From: Alphaproteobacteria bacterium
Lineage (GTDB): Bacteria; Pseudomonadota; Alphaproteobacteria; Elsterales; Elsteraceae
Length of the DNA stretch: 64,000 nucleotides
Direction: 5' to 3'
Assembly: GCA_004292755.1 (NCBI GenBank)
Contig: RDXE01000025.1
Span: forward strand, 248,001-312,000
Below the pieces are notes generated by a model. The model had not been told where the DNA came from. It saw nothing but the letters and a program-made list of their open reading frames with translations, and searched no databases. Both the position numbers and the translations under genes were made by a program. Below are positions 17,084-26,717 of the stretch, in pieces. Each line of letters opens with the position of its first letter. Position 1 is the first letter of the stretch.

Positions 17084-17803
17084 GTGCTCAGCGCGGCAGG
17101 CATCTGGGATGGCGTGGCCCCGGCGGTGTTGTTCGTCGTCTGGGTCACCTACCAATGGCTGTTTGGCTCCACCAAGCCCCGCGCCAACAGCTTGAATGCT
17201 GGCATGGCGGAGATGCGGGTGGCCTGGATGCGTGCGGTGTTGGCGCGTGACAACCGCATTATGGATGGTCAATTGGTGGGGCATTTGTTGACCTCCGCGA
17301 CGTTTTTCGCCTCCACGACTGTGTTGGTGCTGGCCGGGCTGGTCAGCGCCCTTGGCGCTGCCGATGACGTGTACGCGGCCGTGCTGCGCCTGGCGCTGAT
17401 TCCAGGCCGTGGCCAGGGGTTCTTGGAGGCCAAGATTCTGCTGCTGATCGCCATCTTTATGTATGGCTTCTTTCAGTTCACCTGGGCGGTACGCCAGTTC
17501 AACTATTTCATCGCGGCGCTGGGCGCTGCCCCGGCACCCAAGGACTTGGCCGAGGAGATGGTGGACGGGGTGGCGCGTGATATGGCCGCCCTGTTGTCCC
17601 ACGCGGTGATGAGTTTCAACTCCGGCATCCGCGCCTATTACTTCGCGCTCGCCACCTTCGGCTGGTTTCTACACCCGCTGGCGATGATCGCGCTGACCGT
17701 TGCCGTCGCCCTCATTCTCGTGCGCCGCCAAACCGGCGCCGGTGCCGCCCAGGCCGTTGGCGCCTTGGGCGGACGGTTGGGCGGCAGGTTACCAATCCTT
17801 TAG
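17084..17803 (+). CDS. DUF599 family membrane protein
   Basis: 239-residue integral membrane protein starting with GTG 9 nt after the ALDH stop. Four or so transmembrane helices are visible (PAVLFVVWVTYQWLF, FFASTTVLVLAGLVSAL, ILLLIAIFMYGFFQFTWAVRQFNY, PLAMIALTVAVALILV). MRAVLARDNRIMDGQLVGHL, FFQFTWAVRQFNY and NSGIRAYYFALATFGWFL are typical of DUF599. Function is unknown; co-transcription with the ALDH gene is likely from spacing. Confidence 0.85.
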   Translation: MLSAAGIWDGVAPAVLFVVWVTYQWLFGSTKPRANSLNAGMAEMRVAWMRAVLARDNRIMDGQLVGHLLTSATFFASTTVLVLAGLVSALGAADDVYAAVLRLALIPGRGQGFLEAKILLLIAIFMYGFFQFTWAVRQFNYFIAALGAAPAPKDLAEEMVDGVARDMAALLSHAVMSFNSGIRAYYFALATFGWFLHPLAMIALTVAVALILVRRQTGAGAAQAVGALGGRLGGRLPIL

Positions 17804-18112
17804 CGCACCGCCGACCGCAAAGACCGGGCGAGCGCTTTCAGGACTGCCGAGGCAGACTGACTATCCTCAGGATCAACCATCTGGTTGTGATCCAGCAGAG
17901 TCAACACTGCCGACAAGTGCGGCATGTCCTGCGGCCAAATGTCGGGGTCAAAGACCGGCACTCGACACCCCCAATCTACGATCTAACCGTCACGCCGCTG
18001 CGAGCGTAGGAATCAAAACTCAATCGTTCAATCGTCTTTTTGTCCCGGTACCAATCTCCAAAGCTGTATCGATTACAGTGTGTCTCGCTCTTTTTGACGA
18101 CTCTGCTGCCCG
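17804..18112. other. 309-bp intergenic region between convergent genes
   Basis: It separates the DUF599 gene from the convergently oriented septoil-knot gene. I see no plausible gene and no strong terminator hairpin. Two short copies of CAAAGACCGG (17819 and 17952 region) are present but not otherwise organised. Confidence 0.5.
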
Positions 18113-18433
18113 CTACGGCACCCCTGGGAAGGACGTGACCATCTGAATCTTCAAGTCTGGAAAGCTGGTCACATACTGGATCTTCAAGTCAGGAAACGAG
18201 GTGACAAACTGCCATTTGCCGCATCGGTCAGGAAAACTGGTCACCACCTGAACCTTCAGGTCGGGAAAGCTGGTCACCACCTGGACCTTCAAATCCGGGA
18301 AGCTGGTGACCACTTGAACCTTTCCAAACAAACGTTTGCCATTCAGGGTACAGGCGGATTTGTCCACTCGGCTGGCAGCAGACAACGGCAGGCTCAGCAG
18401 CACCATGGCAGCCACAATCAAACCAGTGCGCAC
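18113..18433 (-). CDS. Small exported repeat protein, 7(1) septoil-knot type
   Basis: 106-residue protein with a signal peptide (MRTGLIVAAMVLLSLPLSAA, cleavage near residue 20) and a mature part of about 86 residues. The mature part is almost entirely six copies of an 11-residue unit VTSFPDLKVQV (residues 39-104), one enlarged by RCGKWQF. Cys28 and Cys71 could pair. From memory of the family, this VTSFPD repeat with C-T-L-N-G-K at the front and a central CGKW marks the 7(1) septoil-knot domain, a roughly 80-residue knotted beta protein of unknown function. GTG 18433 is chosen because AAGGGGG lies 6 nt upstream and it supplies a proper signal peptide. It is divergent from the DUF3616 gene. Confidence 0.8.
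   Translation of the reverse strand: MRTGLIVAAMVLLSLPLSAASRVDKSACTLNGKRLFGKVQVVTSFPDLKVQVVTSFPDLKVQVVTSFPDRCGKWQFVTSFPDLKIQYVTSFPDLKIQMVTSFPGVP
18129..18331 (-). repeat. 33-nt coding tandem repeats (six units)
   Basis: The units encode the VTSFPDLKVQV repeats. Nearly every copy uses different synonymous codons: Phe TTC/TTT, Pro CCG/CCC/CCT/CCA, Leu TTG/CTG, and Ser from both AGC/AGT and TCG/TCC sets. The array is therefore old and held at protein level, not a recent slippage product. Confidence 0.85.
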
Positions 18434-18596
18434 CGCTACCCCCTTGTGATCTTTGACAGCGGCACTGTGAGTTCGCGGGCGGACCCGGTCAACTCCAGCA
18501 GTGGGTCGCCTATCCACAGATGAGTCACTGCGCTGACGCACACCTGTCGCGGACCTTCGTGTAGGCACCACCCCGATTGTCACGACCGCCATCGGG

Positions 18597-21500
18597 ATGC
18601 GCCAGATGTCTCAACTCGCCCTGTGGACCTTCAACGCCGGTGCACCCTTTGCGCTGGGGACTGCGATCTCCGCCGCTCAGGATATGGTGCCAGGCACGCC
18701 ACGCCTGACCCCCTATGGTGGTGCCACCTACACCGCCGCAGGGGTGACCGGCACGGCCTATAATGACGGCACCACCAACCACAGCGACGGTCAGGCGCTG
18801 TCCTGGGCGGCGACTGGCACAAATGATACGTCCAACGGCTACTCTATTGTGATGGAGCTTAGTACCGTTGGGGCAACGGGCATTGACGTCCGGCTTGACT
18901 ATAACTCCAACGCCGCTGGCACGAACCGGCTGGACTTCCTGTACAGCCTAGATGGGTCAAACTGGGTTCGCCACGTCAACAACCAGTCCATCACCCGCAA
19001 TGGTACCTGGCAGTCGCTGGACATGACGGGCACCTTCCCGACCATTCTGGACAATCGCGACCGGGTGTTCATCGCGATTGCAGACCCTAGCGCCAGCAAC
19101 CAAACCTCCTTCGACAACATCCAGGTCAATGGCACCACGCTCGCCAATGCCAATGCGCCGCGGATCACGGGAATGCCCAGCGGCATTGCGACTGACCGGC
19201 TGGACCAAACCGATGTGGCGCGCACCCGCGGCTATACCATCACCCTGACCGATGCCGACACCGCCACCAGCGCCTTGACCGTCACGGCCACCAGTTCAAA
19301 CCAAGCTGTGCTGGCCGACAGCGCCATCCGTATTGCGGGGTCCGGCGCCACCCGCCAGGTACTGTTCGACGCAACCGGCACTGGCGTTGCCACGGTTACC
19401 CTCACGGTGAGCGATGGGGTGTTGAGCACCACCCGCACGGTAAGCGTTGCAGCCTCCGGCGTGGCAGTGAATACCAGCACGGCTACCACCCACTTCTTGT
19501 CCGGTGCGGCAGATCTGTCGACGGCGGTGACGCTGAACGGCCAGATCATCACAGCCAATGACGAGGATCAGATCATTCGCGTGTACACGCCGGGCGCCTC
19601 TGGCGCACCGGTGGCATCGCTGCCGCTGCAACCGATTGACCCAGCTCCGCGCAGTGCGCCGCTCAGCCTGACCAACTCCGGCGACGGCATCACCCGTGAG
19701 ATGGACATTGAAGGCTCCACCCTGGTGGGCAACCGAATTTGGTGGATTGCCTCGCACTCCACCAATTCCGATGGCACCTCCAACCGCATCAATCGAGAGC
19801 GTTTGTTTGCCACCGATGTGACGGGGACAGGTGCCAACACCGCGCTGTCCATTGTTGGGCACTACAGCCATCTGGAGACCGACCTCTCCAACTGGGACAC
19901 CAACAACACCCACGGCCTGGGCGCCAACTTCTTCGGGATCAATGCCTCGCGTCAAACTGGGGTCGTGCCAGAGGCCGCCAATGGCAGCGGCTGGAACATC
20001 GAAGGCCTGACCCTGTCGCCCGACAATGGCGCCCTGTGGGTGGCAATGCGGGCGCCGATCGTTCCGGCTACGGCGCGCACCCAGGCGCTGATCGTGCCGG
20101 TGACCAACTATGACGCCATCATCAATGCCACCGGTGGTACGGCGGGCACGGCTGTGTTTGGCACACCAATCCAGCTGGATCTTGGGGGCCGCGGCATCCG
20201 CTCCATCGAGCGTGCAGCCGACGGCACGTATCTCATCGTGGCGGGGCCCGCAGGCTCCGTCGGGGCCGCCCCGAATGACTTCCGGCTGTATCTGTGGAAT
20301 GGGCAGGCAAACTCCGCCCCGCAGCAGCAAATGGTCAATCTGTCGGGCCTGCTGAATGGCGGCAGCATTGAGGGGATTGTGCAACTGCCGCCGTCCCTGT
20401 CCCCCGGCTCTACCGTGCAGCTGCTGCTGGACATGGGCGATGCCCAGTTCTACGGCGACGGCACCAGCAACAAGGAGCGTGTTGAGCCCGACCAACGCCG
20501 CTCGGCCGTGGTCACAGTGCGTCTAGATGGCACTGACCTTGTGGTGCCAGCGACCACCGTCACCAACACGACCGTGGCTGGCACTCAGATTGACGCGCCT
20601 GTGGGCACCAGCGTCACGCTGGCCCCCGGTACTGGCCAAGCGCTTGCACCCAGTGCAGCAACCACAGGGCTGCAAACTGCAGCCCAGGCATTGCTTCCCG
20701 GAACAGCAGACAGCAGCGACGCGCGCGCCGCCATCGCTGCCTTCACCAGCAGTGCAGGCACCCAGGCGATCACGGTCAGTGAAGTGTCGCTGAGCGCCAC
20801 CACTGCGACACCCACCGTGGTCTCGATCGCGGGGTCTGCTGGGCTCGACGCCCTGGTCCTCTCGGCCGATCGGCTGCCCAGCGGCAGCCAAATCATCACC
20901 ACTGCTGTGGACATGGTGATCGTCGGCGGCCCCGTCAGCGTGACCACCACCACGGTCGGCGCACACCTCATCGGGGATGAGGCGAACCAAACCTTCCGGC
21001 TGGCCACTGGTGCGGAGACGGTGACGGCAGGCCCCGGCGATGACCTGGTCTTCCCAGGCCGCGGCAATGATTCCGTTGAGGGTGGCACCGGTGTGGATGT
21101 TGTCGTACTTGCGGCTGAACGCGGACAAACAACCATCCGCCAGTTCGGCCTGTTCGCCAGCGTAACCAGCGCCGATGGCACCGATCGTCTGGCCCGGGTG
21201 GACAGTGTGCAGTTCACCGATGGCACGCGCACGGTGCTGATCCCCTCCGCCATGTCCGAGCTTGCACCAAGCAGCCAGACCGTGATCGCCCAACGCGGGT
21301 TCGATGCGGCGTTCTATCTGGCTCGCAACGCCGATGTGCTGGCGACCATTCAGCTGCCTGCCGGTGATCTGCAAGCCCAGGCCGCCGCCATGTGGCAAGC
21401 GGCGCGCACCCACTACGCCCAGTTCGGCTGGCGCGAAGGGCGCGACCCCAACAGCCTGTTCCAGACCAGCTCGTATCTCAGCAGCAATCCTGACGTTCGC

Positions 21501-21677
21501 GCCGCAGGGATTGACCCGCTGGACCACTATCTGGCGTTCGGGGCCCGCGAAGGCCGCGTGCTGACGGACTTCAACGCCAGCGCCTATACGGCTGCCAACG
21601 CCGACGTTCGGCTCGCCGGCGTTAACCCGCTGGAACACGCCCTGCAGTTCGGGTTCAGCGAAGGCCGCGCGGTCTAG
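18597..21677 (+). CDS. Large exported DUF3616 protein with C-terminal NPDV-type repeats
   Basis: 1026-residue protein without a Sec signal, so probably secreted by a type I system. Order of parts: N-terminal beta-sandwich (LALWTFNAGAPF to about 190), a cadherin/Ig-like segment (GYTITLTDADTATSALTVTA, about 210-285), and a DUF3616-like propeller (about 365-620, with NRIWWIASHSTNSDGTSNR, GWNIEGLTLSPDNGALW, GIRSIERAADGTYLIVAGP). A single RTX-like stretch follows (AGPGDDLVFPGRGNDSVEGG, about 810-835). It ends in three copies of a ~45-residue unit (YLSSNPDVRAAGIDPLDHYL, FGAREGR; about 902-1026), common at the C terminus of alphaproteobacterial secreted proteins. ATG 18606 is an alternative start. 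It is followed by a terminator-like hairpin. Confidence 0.8.
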   Translation: MRQMSQLALWTFNAGAPFALGTAISAAQDMVPGTPRLTPYGGATYTAAGVTGTAYNDGTTNHSDGQALSWAATGTNDTSNGYSIVMELSTVGATGIDVRLDYNSNAAGTNRLDFLYSLDGSNWVRHVNNQSITRNGTWQSLDMTGTFPTILDNRDRVFIAIADPSASNQTSFDNIQVNGTTLANANAPRITGMPSGIATDRLDQTDVARTRGYTITLTDADTATSALTVTATSSNQAVLADSAIRIAGSGATRQVLFDATGTGVATVTLTVSDGVLSTTRTVSVAASGVAVNTSTATTHFLSGAADLSTAVTLNGQIITANDEDQIIRVYTPGASGAPVASLPLQPIDPAPRSAPLSLTNSGDGITREMDIEGSTLVGNRIWWIASHSTNSDGTSNRINRERLFATDVTGTGANTALSIVGHYSHLETDLSNWDTNNTHGLGANFFGINASRQTGVVPEAANGSGWNIEGLTLSPDNGALWVAMRAPIVPATARTQALIVPVTNYDAIINATGGTAGTAVFGTPIQLDLGGRGIRSIERAADGTYLIVAGPAGSVGAAPNDFRLYLWNGQANSAPQQQMVNLSGLLNGGSIEGIVQLPPSLSPGSTVQLLLDMGDAQFYGDGTSNKERVEPDQRRSAVVTVRLDGTDLVVPATTVTNTTVAGTQIDAPVGTSVTLAPGTGQALAPSAATTGLQTAAQALLPGTADSSDARAAIAAFTSSAGTQAITVSEVSLSATTATPTVVSIAGSAGLDALVLSADRLPSGSQIITTAVDMVIVGGPVSVTTTTVGAHLIGDEANQTFRLATGAETVTAGPGDDLVFPGRGNDSVEGGTGVDVVVLAAERGQTTIRQFGLFASVTSADGTDRLARVDSVQFTDGTRTVLIPSAMSELAPSSQTVIAQRGFDAAFYLARNADVLATIQLPAGDLQAQAAAMWQAARTHYAQFGWREGRDPNSLFQTSSYLSSNPDVRAAGIDPLDHYLAFGAREGRVLTDFNASAYTAANADVRLAGVNPLEHALQFGFSEGRAV

Positions 21678-21700
21678 CCGGGCACCAGTCAGCCCCTCTC

Positions 21701-21728
21701 CGCGCCGGGTATCAAGGCCCGGCGCGGC
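21701..21728. terminator. Bidirectional terminator hairpin
   Basis: A perfect 10-bp stem CCGCGCCGGG/CCCGGCGCGG with an 8-nt loop sits between the convergent DUF3616 and radC genes. No U-tract follows on either strand, so termination efficiency is uncertain, but position and symmetry fit a shared terminator. Confidence 0.6.
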
Positions 21729-21730
21729 AC

Positions 21731-22483
21731 CTACAGCAGTCCCGAACTCTTAAAGCTGGTATAGCCGCGGCTGCCGATGACCAAGTGGTCGTGGACCTCG
21801 ACGCTGATGGCCTTCAGCGCCTTCACCAATTCGTTGGTCATGGTGATGTCATCGCGCGAGGGGGTCGGGTCGCCGGAGGGGTGGTTGTGCACCAGGATCA
21901 CCGCTGAGGCGTGGCGGTCCAGCACACGTTTCACCACTTCGCGGATGTAAACAGGGGTGTGATCCACAGTGCCCACGGCCAACTGCTCATCGGCGATCAG
22001 CACATTTTTCTTATCCAGCAACAGGACATGGAAGCGCTCCCGCCGGTCGTGGGCAAGGCTGGCGGTGCAATAATCCAGCAGTGCCTGCCAATTGCTGATC
22101 ACCGGCTGGTTCAGCACTTTCAAGCGGGCAAGGCGGACGGCGGCGACTTCGATGGCTTTGAGGGCGGCGACGCCAGCCTCCCCCATGCCCTTGACGCTGG
22201 CGAGGGCGTCCGGCTCAGCCGTAATGGCACCGACAAAGCCATCGAACCGCTCCAACAACGCCTTCGCAATGGGCTTGGTATCGATGCGCGGCATGGCACC
22301 CTGGAGGATCAACTCCAGCAGTTCATAGTCCGGCAGGGCGTCGGCGCCAGCAGCCAGGAATCGCTGGCGCAACCGTTGGCGATGGCCTGCCGCACCCGGT
22401 GGCGCGTCGCCCGCACCCCGCTCGGCGAAGCCCCGCTCGGGCTCGGCACCTGGCTCGCCATCGCGGGACGGCACCTCTGCCAT
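21731..22483 (-). CDS. radC: RadC family JAB-domain protein
   Basis: 250-residue RadC-family protein. A helix-hairpin-helix region near residues 70-125 (VKGMGEAGVAALKAIEVAAV) precedes the JAB metalloprotease-like domain. Metal ligands appear in ILVHNHPSGDPTPSRDD, and the partner Glu should be in the IADEQLAVGTVDHT region. Function in DNA repair is not well supported for the family. The gene starts 5 nt after map ends and is probably co-transcribed with it. The Ala/Gly/Glu-rich N-terminal ~35 residues are variable. Confidence 0.93.
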   Translation of the reverse strand: MAEVPSRDGEPGAEPERGFAERGAGDAPPGAAGHRQRLRQRFLAAGADALPDYELLELILQGAMPRIDTKPIAKALLERFDGFVGAITAEPDALASVKGMGEAGVAALKAIEVAAVRLARLKVLNQPVISNWQALLDYCTASLAHDRRERFHVLLLDKKNVLIADEQLAVGTVDHTPVYIREVVKRVLDRHASAVILVHNHPSGDPTPSRDDITMTNELVKALKAISVEVHDHLVIGSRGYTSFKSSGLL

Positions 22484-22488
22484 GGTCG

Positions 22489-23304
22489 TTACGCGTACGG
22501 TGGCAGATGCAAACCGGCAGGCGAGGTGGTGAAGATCTCCACACCCGTCTCGGTCACGCCGACAGAATGCTCAAACTGAGCAGACAGCGAGCGATCCTTG
22601 GTGACGGCTGTCCAGCCGTCAGCCAACACCTTCACCGCCCAGTGGCCCGCATTGATCATCGGTTCCACGGTGAAGAACATGCCTGGCTTTAACTCAGGTC
22701 CAGTGCCGGGCTTGCCGAAATGCAGGATGGAGGGGGCATCGTGGAACACCCGGCCCAGCCCATGGCCGCAGAAATCCCGCACCACGCCATAGCGATGGCG
22801 TTCGGCATAGGCCTGAATCGCAGCGCCAATATCGCCAACAGTGCTCCCCGGCTTCACCGCTTCAATGCCGCGCATCATCGCTTCATAGGTCACTTCGATC
22901 AGCTTGCGCGCTTTGATCGGCACCTCACCCACGGTGTACATGCGGCTGGTGTCGCCATGCCAGCCATCCAGGATCACAGTGACGTCGATGTTGATCACAT
23001 CACCAGCATCCAGGCGCTTGTCGCCGGGAATACCATGGCAAACGACGTGATTGACTGAGGTGCAGATCGACTTCGGAAACCCACGATAGCCAAGCGGTGC
23101 CGGAATCGCCCCGCGCTTGGTGATGAAGTCGTGGCAGAAATCATTCAGCGCCTGGGTGGTGACACCTGGGACAACCAGTGGGGTCACCGCATCAAGGGTC
23201 TCGGCGGCCAAGCGTCCGGCCTTGCGCATGGCCTCGAACTGCTCCGGGCTATGCAGTTTGATGCTGGTCACCTCATCACCCCACACGTCTTCTTGATCCA
23301 TCAT
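22489..23304 (-). CDS. map: Type I methionine aminopeptidase
   Basis: 271-residue MetAP that removes initiator Met from nascent proteins. Metal ligands can be read in order: two Asp in NIDVTVILDGWHGDTSRMY, His in CGHGLGRVFHDAP, Glu in FTVEPMIN and Glu in QFEHSVGVTETGVE. CTSVNHVVCHGIPG carries the substrate-binding His. The start at 23304 (MMDQED) is chosen because upstream in-frame codons encode an atypical extension. It is followed by radC, part of the sfsA-map-radC order common in alphaproteobacteria. Confidence 0.96.
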   Translation of the reverse strand: MMDQEDVWGDEVTSIKLHSPEQFEAMRKAGRLAAETLDAVTPLVVPGVTTQALNDFCHDFITKRGAIPAPLGYRGFPKSICTSVNHVVCHGIPGDKRLDAGDVINIDVTVILDGWHGDTSRMYTVGEVPIKARKLIEVTYEAMMRGIEAVKPGSTVGDIGAAIQAYAERHRYGVVRDFCGHGLGRVFHDAPSILHFGKPGTGPELKPGMFFTVEPMINAGHWAVKVLADGWTAVTKDRSLSAQFEHSVGVTETGVEIFTTSPAGLHLPPYA

Positions 23305-23466
23305 TTGGGCGGCCCTCATCAACGCCGTGCGCGCCAACGGCCCCGCGACCAACCGGTGACCGCCAATGCTGGCAGCCCACGCTTTGCGGCCAAAGCACGG
23401 TGACGACACTCAAAACCACAATCCCTGCGCATGCAACCCCTGCTGCGCTGGGTCTGTTCTGGCTTG

Positions 23467-24153
23467 CTACACCAGCATTGGCAGAGGCTGGCGCACCTCC
23501 ACCGCGTCTGGCGTCACCAGACAATCATACACGAGTGCCTCAACTCCCGCCGCGCGTGCACGCGCGAAGGTGGATGCGTAGACTGGGTCAATATCGGCGG
23601 CGAGGGCAAAGCCCGTGCAGTCGCCGCGCTGCACCACATACACCATCACCGCTCGCGCGCCCCCTTGAACCATGGCCGACAACTCCTCCAAGTGCTTCGC
23701 TCCGCGCGCGGTGACGCAGTCAGGGAATTCGGCCAAGCCTGGCTGGCGCATGAGGTGAACATTCTTCACCTCAACATAACAGTCGGGCCGCCCCGTGCCA
23801 GTCAGCAAAAGGTCGATCCGGCTGTTGGCGCCGTAGGCAACCTCCCGGCGCTGCTGGTCATAGCCAGCGAGAGCAGGCAGCTGACCCGCCGCCACAGCCT
23901 CAGCGACAAGACGGTTCGGGTGGTTGGTGTCGATGCCGACCAGATGGTCCCCAACCCGCGTCAGCACCCAGCGATAGGGCAGCTTGGTGCGGGTCGGGGT
24001 CAGCCAAACCTCGGCATCGGGGTCGGCAAGACCGGTCATCGCGCCCGGGTTGGGGCAATGCACGGTCACCTCCCGCCCGTCCAGCACCACATCGGCCAAA
24101 AACCGCTTGTAGCGCCGCAGCAGGCGGGCCGGGATCAGCTTGGGTAGCTGCAT
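23467..24153 (-). CDS. sfsA: SfsA (sugar fermentation stimulation protein homologue)
   Basis: 228-residue SfsA, a small protein with a PD-(D/E)XK-like nuclease fold and OB domain; its biological role is unclear. Typical segments are [53 protein letters not shown] (the conserved E-x-K) and [10 protein letters not shown]. Its ATG overlaps the ggt stop in TGATG, so translation is coupled to ggt. Confidence 0.93.
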   Translation of the reverse strand: MQLPKLIPARLLRRYKRFLADVVLDGREVTVHCPNPGAMTGLADPDAEVWLTPTRTKLPYRWVLTRVGDHLVGIDTNHPNRLVAEAVAAGQLPALAGYDQQRREVAYGANSRIDLLLTGTGRPDCYVEVKNVHLMRQPGLAEFPDCVTARGAKHLEELSAMVQGGARAVMVYVVQRGDCTGFALAADIDPVYASTFARARAAGVEALVYDCLVTPDAVEVRQPLPMLV

Positions 24154-25895
24154 CAGCGGCCGACGGCCACTCCTTCGCGCCGCGGGTCAGCGCCACCGAC
24201 CAGCCGCCCCGGTGCCACCAGGATCGCCTGCAGACCAGAGGTCAGATCGCCCACTGTCACCTGGTGGCCCATCGCTTCCAGATCGGCCTTCAGCGCCTCG
24301 GCCGGGGTGCCCTTCTCCAACTCCGTCGGGCCATTGCGGTTGAGGATGTGCGGCAACTCGATGGCGGCCTGCGGATCCATTTCCCAATCGACCATCGCGA
24401 CGATCGCCTTCGCGACATAGCCGATGATGCGGGAGCCGCCGGGCGAGCCAACCACACCGCGCAACGTGCCGTCGGTGTTCAACAGCACCGTTGGCGCCAT
24501 GGAGGAACGCGGCCGCTTGCCGGGTTCCACTCGGTTGGCGACAGGCACACCCTCCCGTTGATCGATGAAGGAGAAATCGGTCAACTGGTTGTTCAGCAAG
24601 AAGCCGCGCACCATCCGCCGCGCACCAAAACCATCCTCAATCGTCGTGGTCATGGAGACGGCGTTGCCGTCCTGATCAATCGCGACCAAGTGGCTGGTCG
24701 ACGGAAACTCCAAGGTCTCACCCGGTGCTAGGTCGGCCCGCCGCTGCGGCGGGGTGCCTGCTGTCGCCCGCCCCATGGAGCGCTGACGATTGACCAGTTG
24801 CGCGCGTGTGATCAGGTACCCGTCATCCAGCAAGCCCGCGACCGGCTGCGGCACGAAATCCGGATCGGCCAGATAGGTGTCCCGATCCGCAAAGGCGAGG
24901 CGGCTTGCCTCAGCAATCAGATGGGCGGAGACCGTGGTATTCGGGCCTGCATCCCGCAAATCAAACCCGCTGAGGATGCCGAGGATCTGCTGCACCGCCA
25001 CACCACCGGACGACGGCGGCCCCATGCCGCACACCTGGACGGCACGATAGGGCCCGCACACCACCGGGCGCGGCTTGACTTGGTAGGCAGCCATGTCTTC
25101 AAGGCTCAACCGACCGGGGTTGCGCCCACTGGTGACGGAGGTCACAACCGCGCGCGCCAGCTCACCGGTGTAGAAATCATTAGCGTCCGCCAGAATGCGC
25201 CGCAGCGTGTCGGCATAGGCTGGGTTGACCAACCGGGTGCCTGCGGGCTTCGGCGTGAAGTCGGTGCGGTAGAAGTAGGCGCGCGCCTCGGGGTCACGCA
25301 GCAGATAGGGGTCAGCTGCGACCAGTGCGGCCAAACGTGGCGAGATTTCAAACCCACGCTCGGCCAACTCGATCGCTGGCTGGAACAAACGGGCCAGCGG
25401 CAGCTTGCCATGGGCGCGATGCACCTCATGGATCAACTTCGGCACCCCTGGCACACCGACGGAGCGGCCACCGACCACGGCGTCGTAAAAGCGCATCGCT
25501 TGCCCGGCGTCGGTCTGGAACAGCTTGCCATCGACCGCACGCGGTGCTGTCTCCCGCGCGTCATAGCTGACAAGCGACCGGTCAGCCGCGCGGAAATGCA
25601 GCATGAAGGCGCCGCCACCGATGCCGGAGGATTGTGGCTCCACCAGTCCCAGCACCAACTGCATGGCAATCGCAGAATCAGCCGCGGTCCCCCCGTCGGC
25701 CAGCACCGCAGCCCCAACTTCTGCCGCGATCGGGTTGGCTGCAGCAGCCATGTACCGCTCGGCGACCACGGCGCTGCGGGCGGCGGCACGACCAGAGGCC
25801 CCCTCGGGCGCCGCTGGCGGCTGACTTGGAGTCTGCGCCAGTGCTGGCATCGCCAGCACACCACTCACCACCACGCCCACTGCGATCCGCATCAT
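24153..25895 (-). CDS. ggt: Gamma-glutamyltransferase
   Basis: 580-residue periplasmic gamma-glutamyltranspeptidase, acting on glutathione and related peptides. A Sec signal peptide ends near AMPALAQ. The autocleavage and nucleophile Thr lies in [28 protein letters not shown], and [19 protein letters not shown] is the conserved oxyanion/Gly-rich segment of the small subunit. [13 protein letters not shown] and [17 protein letters not shown] are also typical. ATG 25895 follows GGGAGG at good spacing. It lies directly upstream of sfsA with a 1-nt overlap, which looks like an addition to a conserved sfsA-map-radC block. Confidence 0.95.
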   Translation of the reverse strand: MMRIAVGVVVSGVLAMPALAQTPSQPPAAPEGASGRAAARSAVVAERYMAAAANPIAAEVGAAVLADGGTAADSAIAMQLVLGLVEPQSSGIGGGAFMLHFRAADRSLVSYDARETAPRAVDGKLFQTDAGQAMRFYDAVVGGRSVGVPGVPKLIHEVHRAHGKLPLARLFQPAIELAERGFEISPRLAALVAADPYLLRDPEARAYFYRTDFTPKPAGTRLVNPAYADTLRRILADANDFYTGELARAVVTSVTSGRNPGRLSLEDMAAYQVKPRPVVCGPYRAVQVCGMGPPSSGGVAVQQILGILSGFDLRDAGPNTTVSAHLIAEASRLAFADRDTYLADPDFVPQPVAGLLDDGYLITRAQLVNRQRSMGRATAGTPPQRRADLAPGETLEFPSTSHLVAIDQDGNAVSMTTTIEDGFGARRMVRGFLLNNQLTDFSFIDQREGVPVANRVEPGKRPRSSMAPTVLLNTDGTLRGVVGSPGGSRIIGYVAKAIVAMVDWEMDPQAAIELPHILNRNGPTELEKGTPAEALKADLEAMGHQVTVGDLTSGLQAILVAPGRLVGGADPRREGVAVGR

Positions 25896-26092
25896 TCTTG
25901 CCTCCCGGCGCCAAAAACGCCCCGCGAAGGACGATTTCAGATCACACACGCGCTGTCACGGGCGTTGTTGCTAAGTGTTGTTTTTAGGCGCCTGGGTCGA
26001 TCTGGAGCCAAGCGAAGGCTCGACCACACCGATGGACAATCGCGCGAATACATCTATCGTTGCAGCATACAAAACGGGCCGGAGAAGAACGG

Positions 26093-26620
26093 ATGCCAAC
26101 CTTACAGTGTGTGCCCGACGATCTGCGTGCAGTCTATCACGTTCGCGAATGGCGCAATGCCGCCGACGTCTTGCAAACAGCCTGCCCTGAAGAGTGGCAG
26201 GATATTTTGGATTGCCTGCGACAGTTTCGCCTCCTGCGCTCTGAGGTCATTCAAGCGGGAAAAGCAATTTAGAACGGCACTCGTTGTTGATGACGTTCAT
26301 TGGGATAGCCCGACACACAAGGTCGATTGCTTCAAAGGCCGTATTGCTTTGGAGGTTGAGTGGAACAACAAAGACCCGTTTTTTGACCGTGACCTGAACA
26401 ATTTTCGACTTCTGTTTGATCTGCTGGCAATCGACGTCGGCGTTATCATTACCCGAGGGACCGAGTTACAGCGGATATTCAATCGGCTCGGCAAGGGATC
26501 ATCCTAGGGCAACTCAACAACGCACGAGGAAAAATTGATCCCGCGCCTTAACGGTGGCGGCGGTGGCGGCTGCCCGATTCTTGTGTTTGCAATTTCGGAG
26601 AAGCTATACGTTGACGATAC
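26093..26620 (+). pseudogene. Decayed BglII/BstYI-family type II restriction endonuclease
   Basis: The N part reads MPTLQCVPDDLRAVYHVREW to SEVIQAGK from ATG 26093 (ribosome site GGAGAAG) and ends at TAG 26270-26272. The rest is in another frame: KQFRTALVVDD, DSPTHKVDCFKGRIALEVEW, NNKDPFFDRDLNNFRLLFDL, IDVGVIITRGTELQ, then LGKGSS and an in-frame TAG at 26505-26507. Beyond it the same frame resumes with GNSTTHEEKLIPRLNGGGGG and CPILVFAISEKLYVDD. The strings match the BglII/BstYI endonuclease family, including the E-x-E catalytic region. A frameshift, probably with a deletion of about 20 codons near 26258, and one nonsense change (Tyr expected) disable it. GC is 47% over 26341-26460 versus about 65% nearby, so it was acquired. 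No methyltransferase is adjacent. Confidence 0.88.
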
Positions 26621-26717
26621 TCCACAAACTACCGGCAGTGCACGACACCGTTCCGACAAGCGCCACATCACCACAAGCGCTTGCCCAGCGGCCGCGGGTG
26701 CCCTACCTCTCGGGCTT

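Noticed and set aside
18129-18331. Tandem 33-nt repeats that could be taken for CRISPR or a VNTR
   Set aside because: The units are contiguous without spacers, in one reading frame, and vary mainly at synonymous positions, so they are coding repeats.
19296-20495. Long minus-strand frame (399 codons) opposite the DUF3616 gene
   Set aside because: It is His/Gly/Arg-rich with no family motif and lies wholly opposite a gene with clear domains.
24798-26507. 569-codon plus-strand frame spanning ggt and the restriction relic
   Set aside because: Only the last ~75 codons belong to the relic; the rest is the antisense of ggt, a well-supported gene.
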